From positions 3,689,041 through 3,753,040 of the forward strand of contig NC_019877.2 of assembly GCF_002234675.1 (NCBI RefSeq): a DNA stretch of 64,000 nt, in the 5' to 3' direction. The translations under genes were made by a program, and so were the position numbers. This document shows positions 23,559-38,500 of the stretch, in pieces. Source of the stretch: Oryzias latipes. Taxonomy: Eukaryota > Chordata > Actinopteri > Beloniformes > Adrianichthyidae. Numbering within the stretch: the first letter of the stretch is position 1; each line of letters opens with the position of its first letter. The notes under the pieces were generated by a model, which made no database searches, had not been told where the DNA came from, and saw only the letters and a list, made by a program, of their open reading frames with translations.

Positions 23559-26500
23559 GTTGCTCTTGTCAGAAAAAGGTGTGACCTTATCCAGCAGAAC
23601 CAGAGCCTTATCTGAATGGAAGTGTGAGAAAGCGGGTCACAGCTTGTGTGTATGTTCCGGTAGTGTGTGTTGGTATTCCTCAGAGTCAAGGTCACGCGTG
23701 AGAAAGTCCCACATGGGAACAGGCTAGAGGCTGGCTAAGTGCCCCTGGGTGTAAATGGATCCGCACGGACACGCGTCTCTCACTTGATGGATTTGATCCA
23801 CTCCTCCTTCTCCTCAGGAGTGGGCGCTGATATCCTGTACACCACGTGGTTGCCCTCCACGACCCGGCCGTCCGCCTCCGTCTTACAGGCTTTGATGACC
23901 TGGCCTTTGTGGTTGGGGTTGTAGAGCTCGAAGCAGTTCTGAAGAGACATCAGGAAGCAGCAGCATCCAATTATTGAATTGCATGATTAGCTTCAGACAG
24001 TAAAAAGCAACAGGAGCGCTAACAGAGGAGCTTCCTTACAGGCTTTCTGGGCTCTTCCACCTCCCTGATGCTGAGGTTTTCTAAAGGAATGATCCCACGA
24101 GGCTCTTTATCCTGAAGACACACACATTTGGGGACAGATTCAGCATCAAGACACAGATTATTCACCAGGATAATGGCAAGGACAGTGGAGATTCTTTAAT
24201 TTGTAATTCAAAGACTCACCTCTTTAACTTAGCATTAAACTTTCTTTTTCCAGGTATTTTTTTCTTTCTATCTTTTAATCTATTATCGCCACAGCATTTT
24301 ATTCCATTTTAAGTTCATCTTTTGATGGTTGTTGTTTTAACCCCAAGTTTATGCCTTGTGTGTCAAGCATCTTGTGATTGATGGGATTTCTAATGAGGAA
24401 GTGAAGTTTATATTTCTACTCGTTAAAATTTTTATCTGCTCATTGAAAAAAAAAAATGAATTACTTAGCCACTTAACTTGAACAGCTAAAACTTTATTGT
24501 TTAAAACCCACACAAAATGGTTAGTTGTTTTTTTTTTATTTTGAAAATATCTGTTTTTTGTCTCATGTTTCCTGTCACTTCTATTTTTCATAACCTTTAT
24601 TTAGTTATTTATGTATTTGACACTACATAATTTCAAAAGGTTTGATAGAAAGCAGTTCAGACGAATAATCTAAAAATTTTAAAAATTCATCCCAATAAAT
24701 GTTGACAAAAGGCAACAAAAGAAAACATCCTTTTGACCCAACCTCACTGGCTGAGCAGCTGCTACACACCCCTCGCTTTCTCCTTCTGCCCCGACCTCTT
24801 TTGCCAAAATAGCAGCTTTTCTGTTGGTTACATCTCCATAGCAACCATCTAATGTTTTAGTCACCTCTGGGTGACGAACAGGTCGATGTAATTTTTGCAA
24901 GTATAGGCAAAGGAAAACTTTTGGATTTCCTTGGAAACGGAGGTTTTTTTCTTTAAACCACGGCCACATTCCTGATATGATCATATTGTATGTTATGTTG
25001 TTTGAGGCAGGGATCCATGTGTTGAATTTGCACAATATCACAATGAAACATGTGCGAGCAACAGGGAAAGGCCATGCTAACGGCGTTTAAAATCTAACGT
25101 TAACATCAGTATTTTTGTCAAAGTAGCTTCCCAATGATTTATGAGACGTTAGGAGGAAATTGATACAAATCCCAAGGAGTTTAAATTTGTAGAAAATGCA
25201 AAAGGTGTTTTTTTTATCCTTAAATTCAAGATGGTGGCCTCTTCCTTAAGGGTCAAGGGTCAACAAAACTTTGGTTATCCTGGTGGTGTGCGAAATTTCC
25301 ATGAAGATCACTCAAACAAAAATCTTCTTTTTTCCCATATTGCGTCCTGTGGCCATCCCATAATAATTTTAAAACTTCCTATAGATGTCCTCGACATGTG
25401 TAGTTTGGTTTCGTTAGGGGAATTTGAAATATTTTTTGAGCCCCATAAGAGATTTTGGCCTTTTTTGATGGTTTCTCCCGCTGTGATTTCATCATTTCTA
25501 TCCCAAATTCTTTTTTTTGATTTTCTTTGGGGGGGGGGGGGTGAAAGAAATGGGGAGAAAGAAAATGAGCAAAGTCAGTTTCGTCCTTGTAGTCCACGGC
25601 TGCTCTGGGACATAAATCACTTTTGTTATCAAGATTTTGGAGCTGAACCCAAAAAAGGGCTAAAAACAAACATTTCCAAAAATCTGCTATTCCCACAGTT
25701 TAACTTTCAGAGAAATTGCCCCCGGGCCACCCCCCCACATAAACACACGCCCCCATCATGGTCTGAAAAACGAGTGCAGGTGAGCCTGAAGCCCTTAGAA
25801 GGTTTTGCTCATACTGGTCGTGTGGCGGACAGCGTCCAGACGAGATGTAAGCCAACATGCTCCTGCCGTTAACCCCACCAAGGCTGATGCTCCATCTGCA
25901 GGGGCCAGATGTGTGTGTGTGGGGGGGGCTGCCTTCATGTGTGCTGCTTGTCATGTTTCTCCTAATGAGGAGGCACAGCAGGGGGAGGAAATACCCAGGA
26001 ACAGCTGTTCACAGCTGTGTAGGAGGCCCAGCCCCCTCGCCGCCGCCGCCGTTGTTGCAGCAGCAGGCGTCAGCTTGAGACGAGGGATTCCTGGCTGTGG
26101 TGATAGGGAGACGGTGAAGGGAGGGGGGAGGATGTGGCTTATAGTTTTAGCGTAGCCAGATGTGGAGTTTGCAGATGATGCTCCATGTTAATTACTGGAG
26201 TGTGGCTCATTTTGGTCAAAGCATCTGTTGAAGCTGCAGGGAGAAACCTCAGCCCCCTTCTCTGATTCCTCACACTCACCCTTTTTCTTTTATTCACATT
26301 TGGGGTTTAAATATATAATTTGAACATTACATGGGGCAATATCCAACAACATATTGTGATAAAACATTTCTGGAATAACAAATTATCTATTTATGAGGTT
26401 TTAGACCAGTGCCTACAAAAAAAAAAGAGAGATTTAAAGCTTTTGGCTGAATTTTAGTTCAATTTAACGAAACTCTTCTCAAAAATGACCAAAGATTCAG

Positions 26501-29500
26501 AACACAACCTACAAATTATGCTACATTCACAATCGGCTTTACTTTATCTTCCTTGGTTACTTTAGTCACATTTCTACCAATTTAAGAGCGATTTTAGAAA
26601 TTATCTTTTCTGTTTTGCCAAAAAAAAAGCTAGTTTCCTTGCGTACGATAAACAAATTTGAGAACATTTGTTGTGTTTTCAGCACTTTGTGTCAGTTTTC
26701 AACACAGAGATGCTGACACTTGTGATGCAAAAAAGCAATGAGGATTTTATGTAGGCCCTATTTTTTATCCATAATATAATCATATTTATACAATTTATGA
26801 CAAAACGGCAAAAAAATAAAAAGAAAATCCTAAAATATTCTGGTTTCTGTTGACTTTTAAGCTCAACAAAGTCTCATTGGACACCTTCGATGAGTCATTG
26901 TAAGATCGACTGAATCCCTGTGTGTAATGTGTATTCCATCACAAAAGAGAAACACTGAGCTCCTCAGTTTGTGTTGAGTACACACAAATCCACCTACTTA
27001 CGGTTGTGTATTCAAAATAATAGAGGCAGTTGTCGGTGAGGATGAACCACCTTCTCTTCCACGTCTTCACGCGGCCTCCTGTTGAGAAAAAAAGAGGCAC
27101 AGGTTGGAGAGCGCAGACGCTAACCTGCAGGAGACCCCCCAGCCCCACATGCCACATCTGGTTGGGATCATCTCCTTGAGTTATAAGGCTCGATGTGCCT
27201 CCAAACACCCTGCCTCCCCCAAGACCACAGAGTCAGATGCCCACAGGCAACGGTAAAAGGGTTGGGGGGTGGGATGTGAAGAGGGGGAAATCACAAACAT
27301 GCAATTGTGATAACTGGCACAAATGTTCTGCTGGGCTGAATTCAATCCTTTCTGCTGAAAAGGCAGATCTGGAACAAAGCTCTTCCTTGTTTACACACAG
27401 CAATGGGTGCAGAAACTTCATCAGGAAGAGGCGCAACCCTCCATCTCTTTAATCAAGACGAAACCAGATTAGGGGAATTATGCAAAGTTTTGTTAATTAC
27501 GCCATCACACACGCAATCCGCATTTAGAGAGTCGATCAACAATCTGCACCGCAATAAATAACAGGATTGCTGACGGCGGGGAATCCGCACAAAGCAGCCA
27601 TTACTGATGTCACGGTGTTCAGAGTCTTTGAAATCACCAGTGTTTGCCAATTGGCTCTTTACAATGACGTAGGAATGACACCGACAACCCATTTAGTTAG
27701 TTTTCCTTTCAAATTGAACTCTGGAAAAGCCAACAGCAGGTTTCTTCAGGGCTTTTTAAGGTAATTAAAGACATTTTTAGGTTTTTGTTTATTCATTTTG
27801 CAGCAATAAACAACAGCTGAGAAAATAAAAAATAAAACATGGGGGAAAAAACGTTAAAAAAACAAAAATTAATACTATATAAACAAAAAATAAAATAACT
27901 AGAGTTATGGCACATAATTGGAATACCTCTTTGGAATAAATCCTTGACATCTTTGTAGTTTAGAGGAGCTTTGGCAGATTTAAAAAAAAATCTTTCACGT
28001 TGTTTTGTCCTCATCTTTGCTTTGTCTTTACATTTATACATTTTTATTCAGTCTCCACATGTTTAATGTTCGATCTAAAACATAAAAAAATAGTTTGATC
28101 TCAATTTCTGCAGTACAATGTATTAAATGTGCTACTCGAAATTGAATTTTTTGCACATTTTCAGGTTCATTGTGAAAATATCACAAAAGAAGATGGGGAT
28201 GTACTTAAAACATGGAAAGCAAGCATTGCTGCAAAAACGGTGTTAAAGGTAAGTTGTAAGAGCATATTTTGAAGTTGTAAATAACGCTCAAAAAGGCCAA
28301 ACAATTATTATAATTAGCAAGGTTAGCATCAAAATTTGGGGTTTTTACTTTAAAATCAATTTATTTCCAAATGTACAATAAAATATAGAAATAAACATGA
28401 CAAACAGGAAAGTGAAAAAGTGCTCGAAAAAGGAGTGGATGGACGAAAAATCGTACTTATGTTTTCAATCCAGCGTCAAACAGGAAGTGCTGCCTCTTGG
28501 TCTAGATGTTGAACGTTTCAACGGAGAGGATTTAGACTTGCAAAGAATGTATACACTTTTTAAGCCTTTTTTTAAATTAAATTATATATCCTTTTTCTAC
28601 TTTGGCACTAATTTGGTATGATATGGATAAAAATAAAGCAAAACTAGTCATAAAAAAGGAAAGTGACAAGATGCACAACTTCAGTAAATGCATGTCCATA
28701 ATGATTCTCATTCGGCCAGTTATCAATGAGCTTAGTCGTGTCAGCTTTCATTGACTAAGATCACAGTTCAGTAAGTGCAGTTTTATGCAAAGAGAGCGAA
28801 TAAAAACACATGTGCTGAACCCCACAGCGTTCAAAAACAAACTCCAAAGATGTCCACAAAACACTTTCTGACATGCTGTTCAAGGTTGATGATGATGCGT
28901 TCAGGCGCAGCAGCACACTCGGTTGTTAGAAGCACAGTGTTATAGGAGAGCGTACAGGGAGAAGTGCAGCGGGAAATTATGTTTGTTACTGTGGCACAAA
29001 AGCAGAACCTCCATTTTTCCAAAGTAATATAGGGTTTGTTCTGAGTGGGGAGGGGAGGGGGGGTGTCCTAATGTGAAGAAAATGACCCTGAAAAGCAAAG
29101 CAAAACAGGAAGAGAGAAGATTTGTGATGGGGCACCGAGAGGAGCTGAGGGGCTGCAGGGCAGCAACACAGGAAGATATTATAAAGGGGGTCTTCTTTAT
29201 GTCGCCGCATGACTGACGACACAGCAGTGCGTGTGCATCCCCACAGTGAAACCTCACGCAGCCCGTTCACTGAAGCTCGTACATGGATGTTGGGTAACTA
29301 GAAGGGAACGGCATGACGTGCAGGGTAGTCTCCAGAGCATGAAGCCACTAATTCGGTTTAATCATGTTTGTCGTTTTTTGAAACTCTCCAAAAGAGCAGC
29401 AGCTATTTGGTTCTACTGAAATGAAAATTTAGATAATGTACTTGGAGTCACCTTAAAGGGCCGAGAGGTTCAGCCACTGCGTACACTTTGCACGGATAAA

Positions 29501-32500
29501 GTTGGTCAGAGGTGAATATACGTGGAAAAAAGGAGAAAGGTTGTGGTTCTTTACGTGAAACTTTCACGGATGTATCATGAATGAAACCACGTTAAAACGC
29601 GAAGAACTGGTAAATCAATGTTGAACATTAACCGTGCCTGATTATTGCGCTTATTATACGAAACTCATTAGTGATTCATGCGTTGTTTACGTAATATGTG
29701 CGCCGTATACGGAACACAAAAGTTATACATCTAAGGTAACATGCATGAAAAATCTGTGAGACAAAAGTGGAACGCTTGTGGAAAACCACAACGTTCCATA
29801 TGCAGAAATCAAGCACGATTGCGTAAGAGTTACGTAATAATTGCGCATAAACTACGCAAGATATGAGTAAGCTGAGTAATTCTCAGCTCAAAACCGAATT
29901 CACGTAAAGACCTCGACGAACATCTGCGTACATCCACGAATGAGGAACGCACTTGTGAATTACGTATATCATGCATGGATCGCCTAGATTTCATGCGTGG
30001 AAAATGCGCAAAATGTACAAAGTGGCTGCGGGACACTGCCTGAAAAGCTTACAGGTGCAGCTAGCCTAACTACCAGTATGACTGGGAGCCATTAAAGGGA
30101 ATGTTTCTGCATCCAAAACTATTCAAATCTTAAAACGTACATGTAGGACTCTTGTTAAAGTATTGCATTAAGCTTTGGGGTAAACATCATTAAAGATCCA
30201 CTCCAAAGAAAATCGTGCTTTTGGTGTTTTTAACATGTTCTTGTGGCACTTTCTGGGGGGGTAAAAATAAGCTAATAATTGCATTTCTGAGTATTTCTTC
30301 ATTGGAATTATTGTGAATTAGAAGCAGATAAAAAAATACAAAATGAAAAAGAGCTTATTTGTGATGTAGAAAATACCCTGGCCAGGGACTTTAAAATGCA
30401 AAACTCAAATAACTTGATTTAAAAAGCTCAATGGATATTTCTTTTGGGTTTAAAATTAAGGTATTTTCCGACTAAATGAGGGTACTTTTTACTTGCCCCA
30501 GCTAACATTGACCCTGTGCATCATTCAAACTCCTTGGGAGCCTCAACAGGAATGCCACCAAGCAAGGACAATGACCCCCCAACTCATTTGCCTTGAGATA
30601 ACCCATCACCCCCCCGTGTGCTAATGCGCACATATGTCCTCTCACAGCTCAAGTCATTTACTGGAGGTGGTCATCATGTTCAGGGGCCTGGTGTGCTGGG
30701 GAGATATAAGAGCAGCCAATGCCAGTGTGGGGGCATTCTTGAGGATGAACGGAGGACGAGGTGTTACCTACCTCCTAGTGCAAAGATTTATTGGGGAACA
30801 GCCACAGAAAAAACATGACAGGACACAGCAAAAATGGGAGAAAAACAGGAGGACACAAATTAAGAATGAAAAAACACACACACAGAAGGAAAAGGACAAC
30901 GGTGAAGGAAAGTCGAGGTTGAGGGTTCTTGGATAAAGTGAAAGCTAGAATCAAGAAATATTTCCTATATGTTTCTTAATCGTTCACTTCATTCAAAATG
31001 CTGAAGGATAATTAAGTTATTAGGATGCCAACGTGCTCACAACAACATGAACATGCAGCAGGTGATAAACATCTGGCATAAATAAATGTAAAAACGACTT
31101 TAGTCATCGCCTAATCCTTACTATATCCCACATATTACTGCTGATTGTTCCAATATATTTGCCATGGACTTCCTCTTTAACTTCCTGTTACAGATCACGG
31201 CCGACTGCAGCTGGGTACTCTGACCCTCACCTCAGAGGAAGTGAGTCGGCATGGTCAGGAATAACGGCGGGACAGGCCGTGACCTGGAAGTTTTTTACCA
31301 AGGGAGTTTTTTCGACAGATGGGCACCGTCGAAACTATAAATAAGTCTTTAAAAATAGATTTTAAATAGAATAAAAGGCCAGACATTCAACTTTTGGAAA
31401 ACTATTTCAAGGGTTAGACGAGCTGTCAGTATTATGATCAGGGCCTCTGTATAGGAAGCATAACACTATTTATTTATGTAGCCCAATATTACAACATAGT
31501 TCTCTCAACAGGCTTCTTACCGGTGTAGTGATATATGGGGTAACTGGTCAGTTAAAAATGGAGGTGGGACAGATAAAGAAAAGGAAGCCTGCTGCTTGTT
31601 TTTTCATACGGTTCGTTCACACCGGACTAGGAAACAAGCATTCGAGAAACCACTTCACTATCACTATTCAAGTTTTTAAGTCAGTTTTCAAGCTCTACGA
31701 ACATAACGCATGGCCATTTAATGTGAGTTGAAAGTTAATTCTGTTGAACTTTGACCAATCAGGAACTAAGATTTGGTAGTGGCTTATGGATGGCGTCCCT
31801 TTTAATTGTAAATTGACCATGGAGGAGAAATCAATAAATGTGGTTAGTGGCAGGATAGAATTCTATGACACCAAGTCTATCGTATATCGGAATAGAGATG
31901 TGAAAAAAAAAGGTTGGAGCAGGATTTGTGAGATTTACACCACTTTGACAGTTTGCACCAAGACTCTTTCAACTGTGAGTACATGGGCTAGTATTGGTAG
32001 CGACAGTCCAGTGTGAACATCATATTAAAAAAAAGCGTACAAGAACCCGTGTTAAGCACATCCTCGAAAACACAACATATGACTGGTGTGTATGTGGCAT
32101 TAAATTGAGTTAATTTGGTATAATTGTTGTCTGATAGCTGTCTTACAGTCTTTTGTCTGTGCTATAAGTCTTACTAGGTCAATTAAAGGTCAGATAATGT
32201 ATTTACAGATGTGGTTAAATATATGTTCCCCTAAGAGTCCAGAAAGACCACCAACAAACCTATTTCACCACAAATATGAAAGCCTCATCTCCAAAAAAAA
32301 AAAAAAAGTGATTCTGAAGCTTTTTCTGCATAAACCAGGATAATCTGGGTTACATTTGCGGCTCTAATCGCTCGTACCTAGCTTGAGGAGCCAGCCCTCT
32401 CTATCAGGGTTGAAGAATGTGTGCGTCAGATCGTTCCCATCATCTTCTGGGATTTTGAAGGGCTCGTTTTTGATGCTGTCGTAGAGGTTCTGCAGAAACG

Positions 32501-35500
32501 GAGGGGAGGATAAGCATTACTCAAACTGGGAAACGGGGGGAGGACAGGCCTCATTTGTGTGGAGGCATCGCTGATCGACAGACACATGCATCCCCACCCC
32601 ACTCCCCGCGAACTCATTACAAGCAAATCCTCACCCTGAGAAGCTCCTCTGGCAGGTCCCCCCCCTCGTTGATGCCCCTGTTCATGGAGATAAAGCGCTC
32701 GACGGGGGGCTTGTCTCTGACGTTGGGGTTGTGGAGACTGGTGTTCAGCATGATGATAGCAAACGACAGAACATAGCAGGTATCTGCAGACGCGGGGGGA
32801 ATCCGATCAGTGAAGAAAAAACATTCACAGCAGGTCTCCAAATGTTTATAGATGATTACATAAAGGAAACACAAATCCACCCACATGTTACAAGGTCACA
32901 AAACTGCATGTTTTTTCTGTTACAGACTTCTATAGCAAATGTAGGGTAATAAATAACTGGGTATCATCAGCATATAGCAGCAGTTTTGTTCCTTTCATTT
33001 CTTTGCTACTGTCTGTCCATATAAAGGCCTTTGTTTTGGAATAAAATAAATAAAGACCAACATGATGACCCGATAGTAGATCAATTCCCAACCTTGACAA
33101 TCAAAGCGTTTGAAGGATTACACCTGGCTTTCCTCCTGATGGTTAAACGGATTCGAATTTTGAGATGCCACATTTTTAAATCACGATAACTGTGTTTTTG
33201 CAAATATTCTGGTGTTTTAGCCTGCCTTACCCTCTACGTCTTTTTCTTAATAAACCTTGATTTTGCCTGACATTTTTCAGGCGTTTTCTCCAAAATCTTT
33301 CAGACATAGAATAAAACTAAAGTATGGGAGCCAAATTCCAACGGAGAATTTTGTAAATGTATCAGAAAGATGCAACCTGTGAATGTTGAGGGGGGGAGTG
33401 TTTACAATCCCTCAGTTGGGTATAAATTCCCAGACTGTCATGGGCCAGTGGCACACCGAAAATGAATCATTCATCCCCTTTTGTCTGTCTGTCTGCTTGC
33501 TCACGTAGGCACACTTTAGTTCTCTGTCGCCCATTGTCTGGGTGCTCTTCTTCCATAAAAACAGAGGGGCTTTGTTCACCGTACTGTACTGTGGGAGGAA
33601 GAGGAATGCTAGCGTAGCAGCTCTATGGCTGGTTGCTGTCACTTTTAACTTGTGTTCCTATGCCTGTTTGACAATATGCAGATGACTCCAGATATGGCCC
33701 TATATTCTGTTTAATAAAACATACATTTAAAGGCTGGATTATTTCTGAGGACAACAAAACATCATATTTTTTGCTTAAAGACCTACTCCGTTTATCTTTT
33801 TATCTATTGTAAAACTGGTCCCAGTGGTCTTTAATTATGATTGTGCTGCTTTTAGACATAAATAAAAAAAAACTGTATCATTTTTAGGACATTAGGGGTG
33901 GGACAATTAATTGATTAATCAATTGATGTATAATAGAACTGGACTGAGCAACCGTGATGTTATCCATAGAAAATGCCTTACTTCTGGCTCTAACCAGTTC
34001 AGTCGCAATTTTTAAAGATGTCCCGGATTAAATTTAGGTCAGTGAATCAATCGTTCAAAATGATCCAAAACCGCAAATGAATCGTATCAGCAACCTCAAA
34101 TTATCCTATGAATTAAATTGTTGTCGTTAGCAGGACATCGTTCCTGCAAAGCAGCATTACTTGGTTAGAAATTTGCCTCTGAGTTGAGGTTGCAGATTGA
34201 AGATCAGAGAGTTTGTATGGGCATTTATTTTTCTGCTACTGATTGACAACAATTTAAATAAAGAAATACTCAGAAATGCAATTTGGAGCATTATAATTTC
34301 TTAAGATATGACATATGATCAGAAAAATGCCATTAGGATACGTTAAAAACATAAAAAAAAACACAATTTTCATTGTAGTGGGTCTTTAAATCCCAATGAC
34401 TTATATTTGAGTTTTACTATTTAGGTATTTTGAGTTTTTTCTGGGTTTCTTTGGGTCTGCTGCACAGTGACACACCTGCAGCTTCATCATTAGACAACAG
34501 CCCATCCATGACTCTGACGGATGGCTGCAAGCTTTGTTTACTCCTAGACCATGTTCCACTCAGCCAGGTTAACTGAATAATAGATGGCTCTTGTTTGTTG
34601 CCTGCTGTAAAATGTCAACTGGAATCTATGATTAATCTGGATAATCCTCACGGGAGCTCTTATGGCTTTATGATTAAAAGGTATTTAAAAAAAGAGGCCA
34701 TCACTCACATCCAATTACAGACCCCCCAGCACTTTTTCTGCTGACATATTCAAAGTGTTTATTGCTACTTTAAATGCAATTTTACACCAGAGCATCAGGG
34801 ACGTTCACTTTATAATATAAAAATATTGTATTTTTGTAAATAGAGACCCAAAATATGGTTGTAGATTCTAATCTTATGCTACTAATTTCTGTCTCTAACT
34901 CTTCAACTGTTCTGTTTTGTTTTTTTGTGTTGTTTTTTTTTGCACACAGACCAAAAGAGGTGAAGTGGAGCTCATCTGACAGGCCTGATAGGGCGCATCT
35001 GAAAAAATAAAAGTATGTGAACCGCCTGTTTCTGCAACAGCGACCCTTTGCTGAGTCTGACCTGTGGACTGAAAGACACCAGCGTTGCACTGGCAGTAGC
35101 GCGAGGCGAACGCTTCCATCATACGGTCAATCTTTTGAGCTTCGCCCGGCAAGCGGAAACTCCAAAGGAACTGCCTGCAAATGGAAGGAAAGCCCGGGTG
35201 AGAACAGGGAGACTTTTGTGAAGACGACAGCTGAGTGAAAACCTTGGTTTTGACCTTAGAGCCTGCACCAGGTTGAGATCTGCGAACTCATGAAGCTCCA
35301 CGAAAGCTTGAAGCACCTTGATGTTGAAATCATCCCTGAGGAGAAAGAAATGGCTCACACAGAGACAAGCGTTCACAGAGATGTCCTAACGTTAATGAAA
35401 GCAACATGAACCAAGAAGACGGGTGGGATGGAAGCCATGTTTAAGCTCCTTTTCTTTGCATTCCTGTCATATTTGCGAGCCGTTGAGAGGCTCTGCAGGT

Positions 35501-38500
35501 CTGGAATCAATTGCAGCCGCCGGCCGGTGCTGGCAGGGGCGGGAGGTGATGGAAAAGAACAGCAAAACCCACACATGCACCCTTGAGCTGGAAGTTTGTT
35601 TGGAGGCTTCCCGGAGGAAAAGTCAACAGCCGCTCTCCGACTGGGGTCGACGCTTCCATTAAACATGGATATGGTTCATGGTTATCGTAACCTGTATCCG
35701 CAATCCTGACTCTCCATTGTATATCATTTGACATAAATTAAAGCTTTGGTCCTACAGTTTAGGGACATTTAGATATTTTTGAAGTGGCTTTCGAGGAACG
35801 AAGAACAAATCTTTGGTTCCAATCATCTAGATGAAAACTTTGGGGTTTTGTCTGTTGCTTGTTTTAGTTTGTGTCCACTTTGTGTTTTTTGTTGTTGATT
35901 GAAACCTATACCGTAGTCTTAACATGTATAGTATATAAAAAAAGGTATAAATCATGCAAACATGTTTCCTGGAACTCATCAACCAAAATATGGTTTATGG
36001 GCACTAGTCAAATTGACATTAAATGTCGTTATATTGATCCAATAGTGATTCTTTTTCTCTGCTATCATCTACATCCATCTCTTCATCTGTGTCTCTTCAC
36101 AGCTTGTAATGATAGGTTTCCTATCCTTGCATAAGCTTAATTAGTGATAATTACTGAGCGTAAACACTGAGCCTGTGATTAGTGTGATTTCCAGTGGCTA
36201 GGTGGCCTCTTTGATGATTTCCCATGAATAAAACCCTCTGGGAATCCTAGAACCCCCTCCTCAAAGAAAAAGCTCCTTCACTATAAATGAGCCTGTTTCT
36301 ATAAACCCGCTTTTGTCTGATTACTTTCTACTGATGCACAAACACGACCTTTACTTCTGTAACTGGGATAATTTTGAGCAACCAAAAGGTTGTTCGGATG
36401 GTTGTAAACCAATAAATGTCAATTTAACTGGTGATGTTTTACAACCTGAAATCATGTGAAGTTAGCTTTAAAGTCCCACTCCGATCATCTTTTGTTACCA
36501 GTGGTCTTTTAATCAGGATTATGCAGTTTTTAGCCAAAATAAAAAATTAAAAGATGATAAAAAAAATAAAATAATTAAAAAGCTTTCATTTTCTAGGACA
36601 TTTTAAAGGATACTGGAGCTAACCAGTCGAACAGTTTAGACTCAAATTCCAGCTCGGAGGAGGAAAACAAAGACGTTAATGGATCTATTTGTCTGCAGGT
36701 GGATGCATCAGAGTGGAGCGGAGCAAAAACTGCATAATCCTGATTTTATTTATATAATATATATTTATTTTTTTCCAGCATTGGGAGGGAACTTCCTGTT
36801 CTGGTCGAGGACTTCCCAGAAGCTCGTGGCCCGCCCACCGTATTTTCTACTTCACAAATACAATCTTTTGCAAACGTTCTCTTGTCTGCTCCTGATTCCT
36901 ATCAATAACGAGAAACACTCAGAAATGCCATTTTAGGCTTACTTTTCTTCATATATGTCAGAAAAATGCTACAAACACCATTTTCATCACAGAGGGTCTT
37001 TTCCCCTTTTAGACTGTTCAGCAGATTTCCTGTCTTTGCTTGTATTAAACATAAATCAGGACTAAGTATCATTTTAAAACTATTCTTGCCATCATAGTTT
37101 ACAAACACAGAGAGTCTTAACCCTTTAACAGAGGCTGAAGATGCTTCAAAATGTTGTATTTTTGTCCCTACAAACAGACAAACATCTGTAATTATTATTT
37201 TTATTCAAAGATTTTAGTGCTGATTGCTCAATGTCAATAACAGTCTGGATCTTGTCCTTTTCATTTATTCGGTTAATCTACAGGAAGTTTCTTAATCTGT
37301 GCTAATGGGGAAAGACTTAATCTAATATTTCATGGTGTAACTTTTATGAAACCAATTAAGATGGAGTGGACTCTCTCTTCATCCTTTTCTCTTATAAGCC
37401 CCAAAGCGGGTGTTAACCTCGTGTACGGAGAGCTTTTTTCCATCAGCATGACAGACGCCTCACCGCTCTCCTAAGTAGTCTCCGATGACGGTTTTGTTGA
37501 GCCCCTCGCCCTTGTAGAGGAACTGGGCGATGTCTTCTGGAGTGTTCTGGAGGAGGTCGTTCTCCAGCATGAACTGGATTCCCTGAGGAGAGGAAAACAG
37601 CAGCTCAGCGAGAGATGATTGGAAATGACAGATTTCACAGCTAAAAGAAGCTCCCTCTTCACATCCAACACAGAAAGTCACTCAGGACGAAGCTTTGGCT
37701 TTTTTTGTTGTTTTGTTTTTAAAGCAAATAGGTACCTTTTTGGGATCCATGTTGAATTTCTTCCTCCCCATGGCGACTTGTTTGTTTCTTTGGGACGTTT
37801 TACTGGGACACACAGACAGAAATAGACATTTATCTAAAATGTATCACTAAAAAACAACTTTTCTAAGAAAAAATCCTTATAAAACCACAAAAACTAATAT
37901 GAAAACATTTTTATGGGTCAAATATCCTCTGTAAAAAGTAAGGAATGCATATAAATAGTGTCTTAATTAACTTTAATGACCAACACTGCAATGTTTTAGG
38001 TCAAACATTCAAATCTTTATCAAATTAAGATAAAGGCTAAGAGATACGAGGTAAAAAATAACAGATTTTACTTGTTTTCAATGGAAACAGAAGAACTGAT
38101 GATTAACAGCAAAAGAGCCAAAACCAATCCTGTTTTTTTACATGAGCAAAAGAAAAGACATCCTGAACACTCAGCTTAATTAAACGCAGCGTCTTCCCAA
38201 AGGAAGTACATTCTCATTTAAGAGAGATTAATAAGAGCCTCTAAACGCCAGAAACCTTACAGGGAATACTGACGTTTCTGTGTCCTAAAATCGATAAATG
38301 AGTTTAATCAAGAAAATAATAATTACAGATATATCAGAGCCAAACGGTAATGAAAAGAGCATCTTGATTTACCTTTCCCCGACACATGTCAGCTGTTCGA
38401 TTTCCGTCATCACTTCCGCTATCTCAAACTTCAATCTCTGAAACACAGCAAGCAGTAAACAGTCCACTCCTTTCTCTAGAAGCAGACCAACGCAGTCAGA

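Noticed and set aside
25231-25872. 213-residue plus-strand ORF
   Set aside because: It crosses repeat family B copy 2 and a G12 run; no recognisable domain, and other copies of the repeat do not keep the frame.
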